A DNA stretch of 57,724 nt from Pseudomonadota bacterium. GTDB taxonomy: Bacteria > Pseudomonadota > Gammaproteobacteria > Burkholderiales > Burkholderiaceae_C. Positions 6,746-17,165 of the stretch are shown here, in pieces. Position numbers and translations under genes: made by a program. Within the stretch, counting starts at the first letter, position 1; every line of letters starts with the position of its first letter. The notes beneath the pieces were generated by a model, which did not search any database, was not told the DNA's origin, and saw nothing but the letters and a program-made list of their open reading frames with translations. The stretch spans positions 13,563 through 71,286 of the forward strand of contig JAKAZQ010000010.1 in the NCBI GenBank assembly GCA_021815805.1, in the 5' to 3' direction.

Positions 6746-8794
6746 TCAGCGGGGCCCGGCATGGCGACGCGCGTGGCCGGCGGCGAGCGCCGCCACCTGG
6801 GTCCGGTTGCGACGGACCATCGCCTGGGCCTGGTCGATGCTCCGTCGCAGCTCGGGCGCCAGCGACCGTACGAAGGTGGCGGTCAGGTGCATCGCGTCCC
6901 GGTAGACGACGCGCCCTCCCAGCCGCGCCCGGCACACGCCTGCCGGGCAGACGCTGGACTGCATGGCGATCACCCGCACGTTCGGGAAGGGCGCGGCGGC
7001 CCGCTCGAGCAACTCCTGAACCCTTGAGGAATCGGCCACCGAACGGGCATTGCTGCATCGGCGCGCCTCGGGCAGCCACGCCGGCCAGGTCGCGTTCGCC
7101 GACAGGCACTCGGGGCCGTTGAATCCGAGTTCCGGTGTCGGCGCCATGATGAGCACTTCGCCAGCGGCACGCCGCAGGCTGCGAAGCACCGATCGTGTTC
7201 CGTCGATCCATTGCGCATTCGTGAATCGGTAGATCGTCGACCCCATGAGCACGATGTCGGGGTGCAGCGCGGCGACGGCGCGGATGGCCTTGGCGCGCCA
7301 GTCGCTGCACACCGCGTAGATGGCGTGGATGCGCTGGTAGTAGACGGGCTCACGCACCGCCGGACAGGCCGACTTGGTCAGCACCACCACGCGCCAGCCG
7401 GGACGCCCCAGGTAGATCCTGCGCACCGCCGGGAACCACTGCGCCAGCACGCTGTCGCCGAGCATCACGATGGTGTGCCGGGCATGGGCGGGACCGAACA
7501 CGCACTCGTGTACCGCCGAGCTTCGAATCCAGGTGTCGCAATCGGGCCGGTCGTACAGCGACGGCAGGTCCATTTCGGCGGCGACGATCGCCATCTGCGC
7601 CGGCGAATGCTGCATGGCGTCGATTCCACGGCTCCACGCATGGGCCGACAACGTGAGCGCCCCGACGCTCAGCAGCGCCGCGCCGACCACGGCATGCTTG
7701 CGACGCAGCGCGCCGCGCAACAACGGACGTTCCAGCAGCATGGTCGTCGACCACGCCGCCGCCAGCGACAACGCGACGGCCAGCCCGTCGACCCATGCGT
7801 GCGCGCCCAGAACGCTCCTGCCGAGAACCAGCAACGGCCAGTGCCAGAGGTACAGGCTGTACGACATGTCGCCCAGCAGCAGCACCGCGGGCACGTCGAG
7901 CAGCATCACCGAAACCGGACTCCGCGGCGCGCGTTCCGGCGCATCGAGCAGTATCAGCGCCGTTGCGGCCACCGGAATCAGTGCCCACAGTCCCGGGTAG
8001 CGCAATGCGCCCGTGTAGAACACTGCGCTCAGCGTCACGAGGCCGAGGCCAAGGCCATTGAGCACGGAGCGGCCGCGCAACGCGTCCACGAGCGCGAGAT
8101 CCGCCTTGTCGCAACGATCCCTCAGCAGGAAGACGAGCGCTCCGGCCGCGAACTCCCAGACCCGGCCCGGCATGAGGTAGAAGCCCAGACGGACATCGCA
8201 GCGTGCCCAATACACGCAAAGCGCCAGCGACAGGGCTGCCATGAAAAGCAATCCCTGCGCGAGCCCCTTGCGGGAAAACCTCCTGGACTGCCAACTCCAG
8301 TACCCGAAGAAGAACATCAGCACGGCTGGCCACAGGAAATAGAACTGCTCCTCGACGGACAGTGACCAGGTGTGCGTGTAGATGTTGCTCCGGGCCAGGG
8401 CCGTGAAGTAGCCCTGCACGCGTGAAGCAAAGAAAAAGTTGCTCATCCACAGCGCGGCGGCCGACGCCGCGCCGGCGTCGAAGCGCTGCTGCGCGAGCCC
8501 CAGGAAATTCCAGGCGAGCCAGCCGGTGACCACCAGCACGACGAACAGCGTCGGGAAAAGCCGCCGCATGCGCCGGGCGTAGAACGCGATCAGGTCCAGG
8601 CGTCCGGTGCGCTCGATCTCGGTGATGATCAGACCCGAGATCAGGTAACCCGAGAGCACGAAGAACACGTCCACGCCGACGAACCCGCCTTGCAGGCCCG
8701 GGATCCCGGCGTGTGACGCGACCACCAAGGCAATGGCCAGTGCGCGCAGGCTCTGGATATCGGGGCGGCGGGCCAGGTGTGGAGTCGCGGGCAT
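6746..8794 (-). CDS. OafA/YrhL-type acyltransferase with C-terminal SGNH domain
   Basis: 682 aa. Residues 1 to about 350 are an acyltransferase-3 domain with about ten membrane helices: it opens with RRPDIQSLRALAIALVV, has the conserved His in VASHAG, the FYARRMRRLFP loop and SVEEQFYFLWP. The C-terminal periplasmic part is an SGNH hydrolase-like domain with the nucleophile block VMLGDSVLAQWFP and a late DAMHLT Asp-x-x-His. Such proteins O-acetylate cell-surface polysaccharides or lipopolysaccharide. The start at 8794 gives the family N-terminus; an ATG at 8821 would add nine residues. It stands alone, without a visible O-antigen locus. Confidence 0.87.
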   Translation of the reverse strand: MPATPHLARRPDIQSLRALAIALVVASHAGIPGLQGGFVGVDVFFVLSGYLISGLIITEIERTGRLDLIAFYARRMRRLFPTLFVVLVVTGWLAWNFLGLAQQRFDAGAASAAALWMSNFFFASRVQGYFTALARSNIYTHTWSLSVEEQFYFLWPAVLMFFFGYWSWQSRRFSRKGLAQGLLFMAALSLALCVYWARCDVRLGFYLMPGRVWEFAAGALVFLLRDRCDKADLALVDALRGRSVLNGLGLGLVTLSAVFYTGALRYPGLWALIPVAATALILLDAPERAPRSPVSVMLLDVPAVLLLGDMSYSLYLWHWPLLVLGRSVLGAHAWVDGLAVALSLAAAWSTTMLLERPLLRGALRRKHAVVGAALLSVGALTLSAHAWSRGIDAMQHSPAQMAIVAAEMDLPSLYDRPDCDTWIRSSAVHECVFGPAHARHTIVMLGDSVLAQWFPAVRRIYLGRPGWRVVVLTKSACPAVREPVYYQRIHAIYAVCSDWRAKAIRAVAALHPDIVLMGSTIYRFTNAQWIDGTRSVLRSLRRAAGEVLIMAPTPELGFNGPECLSANATWPAWLPEARRCSNARSVADSSRVQELLERAAAPFPNVRVIAMQSSVCPAGVCRARLGGRVVYRDAMHLTATFVRSLAPELRRSIDQAQAMVRRNRTQVAALAAGHARRHAGPR

Positions 8795-9057
8795 GGAGTG
8801 TTCACGCAGGCAATGCGTCAAGCAGCGGCCGGGGCTGCGAGGCTCGACGCTTCAGGCTCGTTCATGGGGCCGCGGCGTCTGCGAGCGGCTCCGGGTGCCC
8901 CGCAACGGCGACCGTGACAGGGGCGGCACCGCTGCATGGCGGCCTCCAAGCATATCCCCGACCATTGCATCACGATGTCCGCGCGGCGCCTCGGCGCGCG
9001 CGCCCGTCGGATGGCGCCGGACGCGGCCGCTCGCGCGTCCACGGCCATGCCGCCGTG
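8795..9057. other. Intergenic spacer between two minus-strand genes
   Basis: About 260 bases separate the molybdopterin oxidoreductase stop (9058-9060) from the acyltransferase start. It should hold the acyltransferase promoter, but no clear -35/-10 pair, operator or terminator stands out in this GC-rich stretch. Confidence 0.5.
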
Positions 9058-11175
9058 TCAGTCCGCGACGATGGTCACCGGCGTGCCGTTGAAGGCGGCA
9101 TTGCCGGTGAGCGCGTCGATGCGCGTCGGGTCGGTCAGGCTGTTGATGCTGGCGCCGGGTTGCGTGGCGGCGCGCCGCATGCCGATGCCGGGCCGGTCGT
9201 GGCCCCAGCCCTGGGCGATGCTCACCACGCCGGGAGCGATGTCGGTGTCGAACTCGGCCGGCAGGCGCAGGCTGCCGCTGCGCGAGCGCACGGTGACCAT
9301 CTGGCCGTCGGCGATTCCCAGGCGCCGCGCATCGTCGGGGTGCAGCTGTACCGTGATCGGCCCGGCCGCCTTGAGCAGCCGCTGCGCGTTCTGGGTCCAG
9401 GTGTTGTGGTTCCAGATCAGGCGGCGCCCGATGAGGCGCAGCGGATAGTCGCGCTGCGTGGCCGCATCGCCGTCGAGGCTGGCGCGCAGCCGCGGCAGGT
9501 CGCCGACGAACAGCTCGGGGGCGAGGCGGATGCGGCCGTCGGGCGTGCGCAGGCGCTCGGCCGCGCAGGACCGCAGCGGCCCGAGGTCGATGCCGTGCGG
9601 GTGGGCGCGCAGCATGTCCAGGCTCAGCCCCTGCTCCGCGTAGGGGCCCGAGCGCAGCGCGGCGTCGAGCAGGGATTCCGGCGTGGCGTCGTCCGCCGCC
9701 GCGCCGAGGCAGGCGATGAGGCCCTGCAGGATCTGCCAGTCGGCGCGCTGCTCGCCGCGCGGCGCGAACAGCGCCGGCGCGTACTTGGCCGTGTTGCGTA
9801 CCGCGAAGCTGTTGAAGTACACGTCGTACTGCGCGATCTCCAGGCCGGTCGCCGCGGGCAGCACGATGTGCGCGTGGCGCGTCGTTTCGTTCAGGTAGAT
9901 GTCCACCGACACCATGAAGTCGAGTCCGGCGAAGGCCTGGTCGAGCCGGTCTCCACCCGGCGCCGACAGCACGGGATTGCCGGCAATGGTGAACAGCGCG
10001 CGGATGCGCCCCTCGCCTTCGGTGAGGATCTCGTCGGCCAGCGTGGCCACCGGGAATTCGCCGCTGTAGCCCGGCAGGCCGCGCACGCGCGAGCGCGGCG
10101 GCTGGCGCCTGGCGGGATCCTGGCGCGGCGCGCCGGCGAGCAGGTCGAGCGCGGGCTGCGGAAACATCGCGCCGCCGCGGCGGTCGAAGTTGCCGCTGAC
10201 GATGTTCAGCACCAGTGTCAGCCACTGGCACAGTCCGCCGAAGGATTGCGTGGACGCACCCATGCGGCTGTAGCACACCGCGGAAGGCGCGGCGGCGAAT
10301 TCGCGCGCCAGGCGCCGGATGTCGGGCGCGGCAATGCCCACGGCGTCGGCCACGCGCTCGGGCGTGAACCCGGCGATGGCCTCGGCCAGGCGTTCGTAGC
10401 CGTCGACCATGCCGCCGACCCGGCCGAAGTCGACGGCGTCGTCGTCGATGATGCTGCGGACGAGGGCGCACAGCAGCAGCGCGTCGGCTTCCGGGCGGAT
10501 GGCGAAGTGCTCGCTGGCGAGCCGGGCGGTTTCCGTGCGTCGGGGGTCGACGACGACCACGCGCCCGCCGCGCGCGAGGATGGCCTTGAGGCGCGCCGGC
10601 ATGCCCGGCGCGGTCATCAGGCTGCCGTTGGACACCACCGGATTGCCGCCGATGATCAGAAGGAAATCGGTGCGGTCGATGTCGGGTACCGCGATCGCGA
10701 GGCCGGCGCCGAACATCTGGCTGGCGGCCACGTGATGCGGCAACTGGTCGGCCGAGGCCGAGCTGTAGCGGTTGCGGCTGCCCAGCGCCTTCTGCAGGCG
10801 CGGCAGGAACAGCGCGCTGCCGAGGTTGTGCGCGTTCGGGTTGCCGAGATAGACGCCGACGCTGTCGACACCGTGCTGCTGCTGGATGCCGCGCACGCGG
10901 CTGCCGATCTCGGCGAAGGCCTCGTCCCAGCCGATCGGCTGCCAGCCGTCGGCGGTGCGCCGCAGCGGGGTGCGGATGCGATCCTCGTCGACGTGGAAGT
11001 CCTGCAGCGCCACCGCCTTCGGGCAGATGTGGCCGCGGCTGAAGGGATCCTCGCGATCCGGCCTGATCGAGAGCACCGCGCCGTCGCGGTGGCGGATCTC
11101 CAGCCCGCACATGGCCTCGCAGATGTTGCAGTTGCGGTAGTGGGTTCGGGTGTCGCCGATGCCGGGGTCGTTCAT
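9058..11175 (-). CDS. Molybdopterin-dependent oxidoreductase (DMSO-reductase/CISM family)
   Basis: 705 aa. The N-terminus has the [4Fe-4S] cysteines CNICEAMC followed by a fourth in GHICPK. A molybdopterin-guanine-dinucleotide core follows, with LIIGGNPVVSNGSL and VVVVDPRRTETA. The final 120 residues are the molydopterin-binding beta-barrel (QLHPDDARRLGIADGQMV). No Tat signal is seen, so it is probably cytoplasmic. Without structural alignment the molybdenum ligand cannot be named and the substrate is unknown. The start at 11175 is preferred over the longer reading, which adds an Arg-rich stretch. It is transcribed divergently from the sigma-54 activator gene, 318 bases away. Confidence 0.87.
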   Translation of the reverse strand: MNDPGIGDTRTHYRNCNICEAMCGLEIRHRDGAVLSIRPDREDPFSRGHICPKAVALQDFHVDEDRIRTPLRRTADGWQPIGWDEAFAEIGSRVRGIQQQHGVDSVGVYLGNPNAHNLGSALFLPRLQKALGSRNRYSSASADQLPHHVAASQMFGAGLAIAVPDIDRTDFLLIIGGNPVVSNGSLMTAPGMPARLKAILARGGRVVVVDPRRTETARLASEHFAIRPEADALLLCALVRSIIDDDAVDFGRVGGMVDGYERLAEAIAGFTPERVADAVGIAAPDIRRLAREFAAAPSAVCYSRMGASTQSFGGLCQWLTLVLNIVSGNFDRRGGAMFPQPALDLLAGAPRQDPARRQPPRSRVRGLPGYSGEFPVATLADEILTEGEGRIRALFTIAGNPVLSAPGGDRLDQAFAGLDFMVSVDIYLNETTRHAHIVLPAATGLEIAQYDVYFNSFAVRNTAKYAPALFAPRGEQRADWQILQGLIACLGAAADDATPESLLDAALRSGPYAEQGLSLDMLRAHPHGIDLGPLRSCAAERLRTPDGRIRLAPELFVGDLPRLRASLDGDAATQRDYPLRLIGRRLIWNHNTWTQNAQRLLKAAGPITVQLHPDDARRLGIADGQMVTVRSRSGSLRLPAEFDTDIAPGVVSIAQGWGHDRPGIGMRRAATQPGASINSLTDPTRIDALTGNAAFNGTPVTIVAD

Positions 11176-11493
11176 GCTTGCGCCCGCGCCGCCGCGGCGC
11201 GTTCCTGTTCCACGGAATGTCGTTCGCACCGCGCGTCGACGCCGGTGTCCCGTCGCCGATCCGGCTGCGTGCATCAGGCGCCTGCGCGCCCGGGCGCGCA
11301 GGCCTGGCCTGAAGCAGCGGCGGCGTGCGGCCAAGCATAGCGAACGCAGGGGCGCAGCGCGTTGGGGTTTGTGCGTGGCGGCACGGCCCGCGCCCGGGCG
11401 CGGCAGCGCCGATTCGGGTACGCCCGGGCTGGCCGCCTGCGCGCAACTTGTCTATGGTCGGGGATCGTGCCCGTGTTCGAGTCCGCAACTCCG
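11176..11493. other. Divergent promoter region
   Basis: The 318 bases lie between the start codons of the molybdopterin oxidoreductase (minus) and the AcoR-like activator (plus), so both promoters should be here. No -24/-12 element (TGGC...TTGC) was found on either strand, and the TGTGAC boxes seen downstream of the regulator are absent. GTG codons at 11467 and 11473 could extend the regulator slightly. Confidence 0.5.
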
Positions 11494-13492
<1,999 letters not shown>

Positions 13493-13497
<5 letters not shown>

Positions 13498-13558
13498 CGC
13501 AGGCGCTGTGACGCCGCGGCTGTGACAGTTGTCACACGGCGGCGCCGCCGCGTGTGAC
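13493..13558 (+). promoter_or_regulatory. Array of TGTGAC boxes: probable enhancer (UAS) for the activator
   Basis: TGTGAC occurs at 13493, 13507, 13521 and 13553, the first three at exact 14-base spacing. GTCACA occurs at 13531. The sequence 13521-13536 is a perfect dyad, TGTGACAGTTGTCACA. GTCACACG (13531-13538) and CGTGTGAC (13551-13558) form a second dyad with a 12-base spacer. The array lies 55-120 bases upstream of the -24 element, the usual distance for sigma-54 enhancer sites. The first box overlaps the stop codon of the activator gene. Confidence 0.75.
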
Positions 13559-13612
13559 AGGGGGGCCGCCGCAGCCGCCCGGCGAAACCGTCGCACCCCG
13601 GCGGCGCGGCGC

Positions 13613-13628
13613 TGGCATGGCGCTTGCA
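13613..13628 (+). promoter_or_regulatory. Sigma-54 (-24/-12) promoter
   Basis: TGGCATGGCGCTTGCA fits the consensus TGGCACG-N4-TTGCW with one deviation, and the GG and GC dinucleotides are at the required spacing. Transcription would start near 13639, leaving a leader of about 70 bases. GGAG (13698-13701) lies seven bases before the ATG at 13709. Confidence 0.85.
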
Positions 13629-13708
13629 ACGAGCCTGGGCCCGCGCGCCATGCGGGCTGCGCGACCCGGCTCGCCGGAGCGCATCCAACGACACGATGGA
13701 GACTGCTC

Positions 13709-15496
13709 ATGAATGCAAACGACGGCGCCAGCGCCTGGCTGGCGGATTTCGATGCGGCGCTGCTGCGCCGGGACATCGATGCCGCGGTCGCGATGTTCGA
13801 CACCGACTGCTACTGGCGCGACCTGCTGGCGTTCACCTGGAACATCACCACCGCCGAAGGGGGTGCGCGCATACGCCACCTGCTCGAGAACACCCTCGAG
13901 CACACCCGGCCGTCGAGCTGGGCCCTCGACGGCAGCGCCACCGAGGATGCCGGCGTGACCGAAGCCTGGTTCACCTTCGAGACGGCGGCGGCACGCGGCA
14001 AGGGGCTGCTGCGCCTGCGCGACGGCAAGGCCTGGACCCTGCTGACGACCATGGTCGAGCTCAAGGGCTTCGAGGAAGCCAGGGGGCCGACGCGCCCGCG
14101 CGGCGTGGAGCACGGCGCCTACCGCGGACGCAAGACCTGGAAGGAGCTGCGCGAACAGGAGCAGCGGACCCTGGGCTACACCGAGCAGCCGCACGTGGTG
14201 ATCATCGGCGGGGGCCAGGCCGGCATCATTCTCGGCGCCCGGCTGCGCAAGCTCGGCGTGCCCGCGATCATCCTGGAGAAGAACAAGCGCCCCGGCGACT
14301 CCTGGCGCAACCGCTACAAGAGCCTGTGCCTGCACGATCCGGTCTGGTACGACCATCTGCCGTACCTGCCGTTCCCGCAGGACTGGCCGGTGTTCGCGCC
14401 GAAGGACAAGGTGGGCGACTGGCTGGAGATGTACACCAGGGTCATGGAACTCAACTACTGGAGCTCCACGCGCTGCAGGAAGGCGCATTTCAACGAGGCG
14501 CGCCAGGAATGGGAGGTGATCGTCGAGCGCGACGGACGCGAGCTGACGCTGCGCCCGAAGGAACTGGTGGTGGCGCTGGGCGTCTCGGGCTATCCCAACG
14601 TGCCCGAGATCGAGGGGGCGGACAGCTTCGTCGGCGATCAGTTCCACTCCAGCCGCTTTCCCGGCGCCGAGGCCTATCGCGGCAAGAAGGCGGTGGTGCT
14701 GGGCTCCAACAATTCCGCGCACGACATCTGCGCGGCGCTGTGGGAGGAGGACGTGGACGTGACCATGATCCAGCGCTCGTCGACCCACATCGCGCCGTCG
14801 GACTCGCTGATGGAGCTGGCGCTGGGCGGGCTGTACTCCGAGCAGGCGGTGGCGCAGGGCATCGACTGCCACAAGGCGGACCTGATCTTCGGCAGCGTGC
14901 CCTACAAGATCATGCACAGCTTCCACATTCCGGTGTACGAGGAAATGAAGAAGCGCAACGCGGACTTCTACGCGCGCCTGGAGAAGGCCGGCTTCCTGCT
15001 CGATTTCGGCGCCGACGGTTCGGGGCTGTTCATGAAGTACCTGCGCCGCGGTTCGGGCTACTACATCGACGTCGGGGCCTCCGAGCTGGTCGCCAACGGC
15101 AGCGTGCGCCTGCGCAGCGCGGTGCACATCGATCGCATCAAGCCGCGCTCGGTGGTGCTCAGCGACGGCAGCGAGCTCGACGCCGATGTCATCGTGTACG
15201 CCACCGGCTACGGCTCGATGAACCGGTGGCTGGCCGATCTCATCTCGCCCGAGGTCGCCGACCGGCTGGGCAAGGTCTGGGGCCTGGGCTCGAACACGCC
15301 GAAGGATCCCGGCCCGTGGGAGGGCGAACTGCGCAACATGTGGAAGCCGACCCAGGTGCCGCACCTGTGGATCCAGGGCGGCAACCTGCACCAGAACCGC
15401 CACTACTCGCAGTTCCTCGGCCTGCAGCTCAAGGCGCGCTACGAAGGCATCCCGACACCCGTCTACGGGCTGGCGCCGGTGCACCACCTGAGCTGA
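13709..15496 (+). CDS. Flavin-containing monooxygenase with N-terminal NTF2/SnoaL-like domain
   Basis: 595 aa. Residues 5-125 resemble a SnoaL/NTF2-like fold (WLADFDAALLRRDIDAAVAMF...). The rest is a group B flavoprotein monooxygenase: FAD motif GGGQAG (167-172), GDSWRNRY (196-203), FHSSRFPG (312-319) resembling the FMO/BVMO fingerprint, and an NADPH loop LGSNNSAHD (331-339). Such enzymes use NADPH and O2 to hydroxylate or insert oxygen into small substrates. A sigma-54 promoter precedes it, and the upstream activator probably drives it when an effector is present. The substrate cannot be told from sequence. Confidence 0.88.
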   Translation: MNANDGASAWLADFDAALLRRDIDAAVAMFDTDCYWRDLLAFTWNITTAEGGARIRHLLENTLEHTRPSSWALDGSATEDAGVTEAWFTFETAAARGKGLLRLRDGKAWTLLTTMVELKGFEEARGPTRPRGVEHGAYRGRKTWKELREQEQRTLGYTEQPHVVIIGGGQAGIILGARLRKLGVPAIILEKNKRPGDSWRNRYKSLCLHDPVWYDHLPYLPFPQDWPVFAPKDKVGDWLEMYTRVMELNYWSSTRCRKAHFNEARQEWEVIVERDGRELTLRPKELVVALGVSGYPNVPEIEGADSFVGDQFHSSRFPGAEAYRGKKAVVLGSNNSAHDICAALWEEDVDVTMIQRSSTHIAPSDSLMELALGGLYSEQAVAQGIDCHKADLIFGSVPYKIMHSFHIPVYEEMKKRNADFYARLEKAGFLLDFGADGSGLFMKYLRRGSGYYIDVGASELVANGSVRLRSAVHIDRIKPRSVVLSDGSELDADVIVYATGYGSMNRWLADLISPEVADRLGKVWGLGSNTPKDPGPWEGELRNMWKPTQVPHLWIQGGNLHQNRHYSQFLGLQLKARYEGIPTPVYGLAPVHHLS

Positions 15497-15505
15497 AGCC
15501 TGCAC

Positions 15506-15525
15506 GTCCCGCGCCGCCGCGGGAC
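15506..15525 (+). terminator. Perfect hairpin after the monooxygenase gene
   Basis: GTCCCGCG, a four-base loop, then CGCGGGAC: a perfect 8-bp stem ten bases after the TGA. It has no U-tract, so it may be an imperfect intrinsic terminator or an mRNA 3'-end stabiliser. Confidence 0.5.
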
Positions 15526-15741
15526 GCGACGTCACGCCCCGGCCGGCGCGCCGGGACGTGCCCGAGCCGCCGCGCGGGAACACGGCTGGCGTCGGCTCGA
15601 CGCTGCGCGTGCCGATGCGCGGCGGGACGGCTGCGGCCAGCCGCGCTGCCGGGCCCGTGCGCGTCGGCAAGGGCGTGCGCCGACCCGTGTAGCATCCGCC
15701 GGGGCCGGGCCGGGATGCCCCGGCCGCACGCTGAACCGACC

Positions 15742-16524
15742 ATGCCTGCCTTTTCGAGTTACCTCGGCATCGACTATTCGGGCGCCGCGACCGCCGAATC
15801 CAGCCTCCGCGGATTGCGCGTGTACCAGGCCGCGCCGGCGCAGGCTGCCGTCGAGATTGCCCCGCCGGCGGGCGCGCGCAAGTACTGGACGCGCCGCGGC
15901 CTGGCGCACTGGCTGGCCGAGCTGCTCGACGACGACCGGCCGACGCTGGTCGGCATCGATCACGGCTTCTCGTTTCCGCTGCGCTACTTCGAGACGCACC
16001 GGCTGGAACACGACTGGCCGGCTTTCCTGGACGACTTCCACGCGCATTGGCCCACCGACGCGCCCGGCACCCGCGTCGACGCGGTGCGCGACGGCGTGTG
16101 CGGCAACGGCGCCGCGCGCGCGGGCAGCGCGCGCTGGCGTCGCCTCTGCGAGCAGCGCTGCCGGGCGAAATCGGTGTTCCACTTCGACGTGCAGGGCTCG
16201 GTGGCCAAGTCCACCCATGCCGGATTACCCTGGCTGCGCCTGCTGCGTGCCCGATTCGGCGAGCGGCTGCACTTCTGGCCCTTCGACGGCTGGGAGCCGC
16301 GGGCGGGGCGTTCGGTGATCGCCGAGGTCTACCCGTCGGCGTGGCGCCAGGCCTACCCGCTGCAGGGCGCGACCGGCGACCAGCAGGATGCCCACGCGGT
16401 GGCCTCGTGGCTGCGCGATGCCGACCGCGATGGGCGCCTGGCGCAGGCCCTGCGTCCGCAGCTGGGAGACACCGAGCGCGCGGTGGCGGCCATCGAGGGC
16501 TGGATCCTGGGGATCGCGCCCTGA
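15742..16524 (+). CDS. Conserved hypothetical protein, DUF429-like (RNase H-type fold?)
   Basis: 260 aa, not confidently recognised. It opens with LGIDYSGA, an Asp-containing strand, and later has LVGIDHGFSFP, AEVYPSAWR and DQQDAHAVASWL. Two Asp-bearing strand-turn motifs, then a Glu and a C-terminal Asp-Ala-His helix, are how DUF429-like predicted nucleases with an RNase H-like fold are laid out. The sequence is rich in Trp, Arg and His, with no signal peptide or membrane helix. It has its own 245-base upstream spacer and is followed by the arsenic operon. Function is unknown; the fold suggestion is inference. Confidence 0.6.
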   Translation: MPAFSSYLGIDYSGAATAESSLRGLRVYQAAPAQAAVEIAPPAGARKYWTRRGLAHWLAELLDDDRPTLVGIDHGFSFPLRYFETHRLEHDWPAFLDDFHAHWPTDAPGTRVDAVRDGVCGNGAARAGSARWRRLCEQRCRAKSVFHFDVQGSVAKSTHAGLPWLRLLRARFGERLHFWPFDGWEPRAGRSVIAEVYPSAWRQAYPLQGATGDQQDAHAVASWLRDADRDGRLAQALRPQLGDTERAVAAIEGWILGIAP

Positions 16525-16616
16525 TGGCGGCGCCGCGCCGGACCTGCGCGACGGCGCGGCGCGGGGCGCGTGCCGGGCCGGCGTCCGGGCGCGGGTTCGG
16601 GGCGCTGGTCGCTGGC

Positions 16617-16645
16617 ATTTCTAGTATTATGGAAATATAGAAACG
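16617..16645. promoter_or_regulatory. Arsenic operon operator/promoter (ArsR-type candidate)
   Basis: An AT-rich dyad with TTTCTA (16618-16623) and TAGAAA (16638-16643) as perfect outer arms, in otherwise GC-rich DNA. Aligned without gaps to 46849-46877 upstream of arsH, 21 of 29 bases agree, including TGGAA, GAAACG and the TAnnAT block (here TAGTAT, 16622-16627) that could be the -10 hexamer. A repressor binding here would block RNA polymerase. No arsR lies in the window. Confidence 0.65.
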
Positions 16646-16739
16646 TGCAAGGCACCCGGCGTGCGGCGCCACGCGTCACGCCGCAGGCCGCTGCCGACCG
16701 GCCCACCGGCCGACCGCCCCACCGACTCCCGATCGTCCC

Positions 16740-17165
16740 ATGACCGCACCGAAGTCCGTGCTGGTGCTGTGCACCGGCAACTCCTGCCGCTCGCAAATGG
16801 CCCAGGCCCTGCTGAACCACGAGCTGGCCGGCGTCGTGCGCGCCGCGTCGGCCGGCATCCGGCCGCAGCCGAAGGTCGCCGACGGCGCCATCGAGGCGCT
16901 GCGCCTGGCCGGCCTGCCGACGCACGACCTCTACCCGAAGGACCTGGACACGCTGATCGACCGGCACTTCGACCTCGTCGTCACGGTGTGCGACAACGCG
17001 CGGGAAGCGTGTCCGGTGTTCCCGCGCCCGGTGCCGAAACTCCATGTGCCGTTCCACGACCCGCATGGCGAGCCGCTGGAGAGCTTCGTGCGGGTGCGCG
17101 ACGACATCCGCGCCCGCCTCGTGCCGGCGGTGCGCGAGGCGCTCGCCCCGGGAGCGCCCGCGTGA
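16740..17165 (+). CDS. arsC: Arsenate reductase, thioredoxin-coupled (LMW phosphatase fold)
   Basis: 141 aa. The catalytic P-loop is CTGNSCR (Cys11 to Arg17, CX5R). The redox cysteines Cys84 and Cys91 lie in VTVCDNAREACPVFP, the signature of thioredoxin-linked ArsC. It reduces arsenate to arsenite in the cytoplasm, producing the substrate of the ACR3 pump encoded next. The usual HWxFxDP near the end is HVPFHDP here. Its stop overlaps the GTG start of the next gene by four bases (GTGA), which indicates translational coupling. Confidence 0.93.
   Translation: MTAPKSVLVLCTGNSCRSQMAQALLNHELAGVVRAASAGIRPQPKVADGAIEALRLAGLPTHDLYPKDLDTLIDRHFDLVVTVCDNAREACPVFPRPVPKLHVPFHDPHGEPLESFVRVRDDIRARLVPAVREALAPGAPA

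Noticed and set aside
11176..11493. Search for a sigma-54 promoter of the molybdopterin oxidoreductase
   Set aside because: No TGGC-N8-TTGC pattern was found on either strand, so regulation of that gene by the adjacent activator is not supported by the sequence.
13532..16672. A minus-strand open frame of over 1000 codons opposite the monooxygenase and following gene
   Set aside because: Arg/Pro/Ala-rich translation with no family motif. The plus strand carries recognisable proteins; long antisense frames are expected at this GC content.
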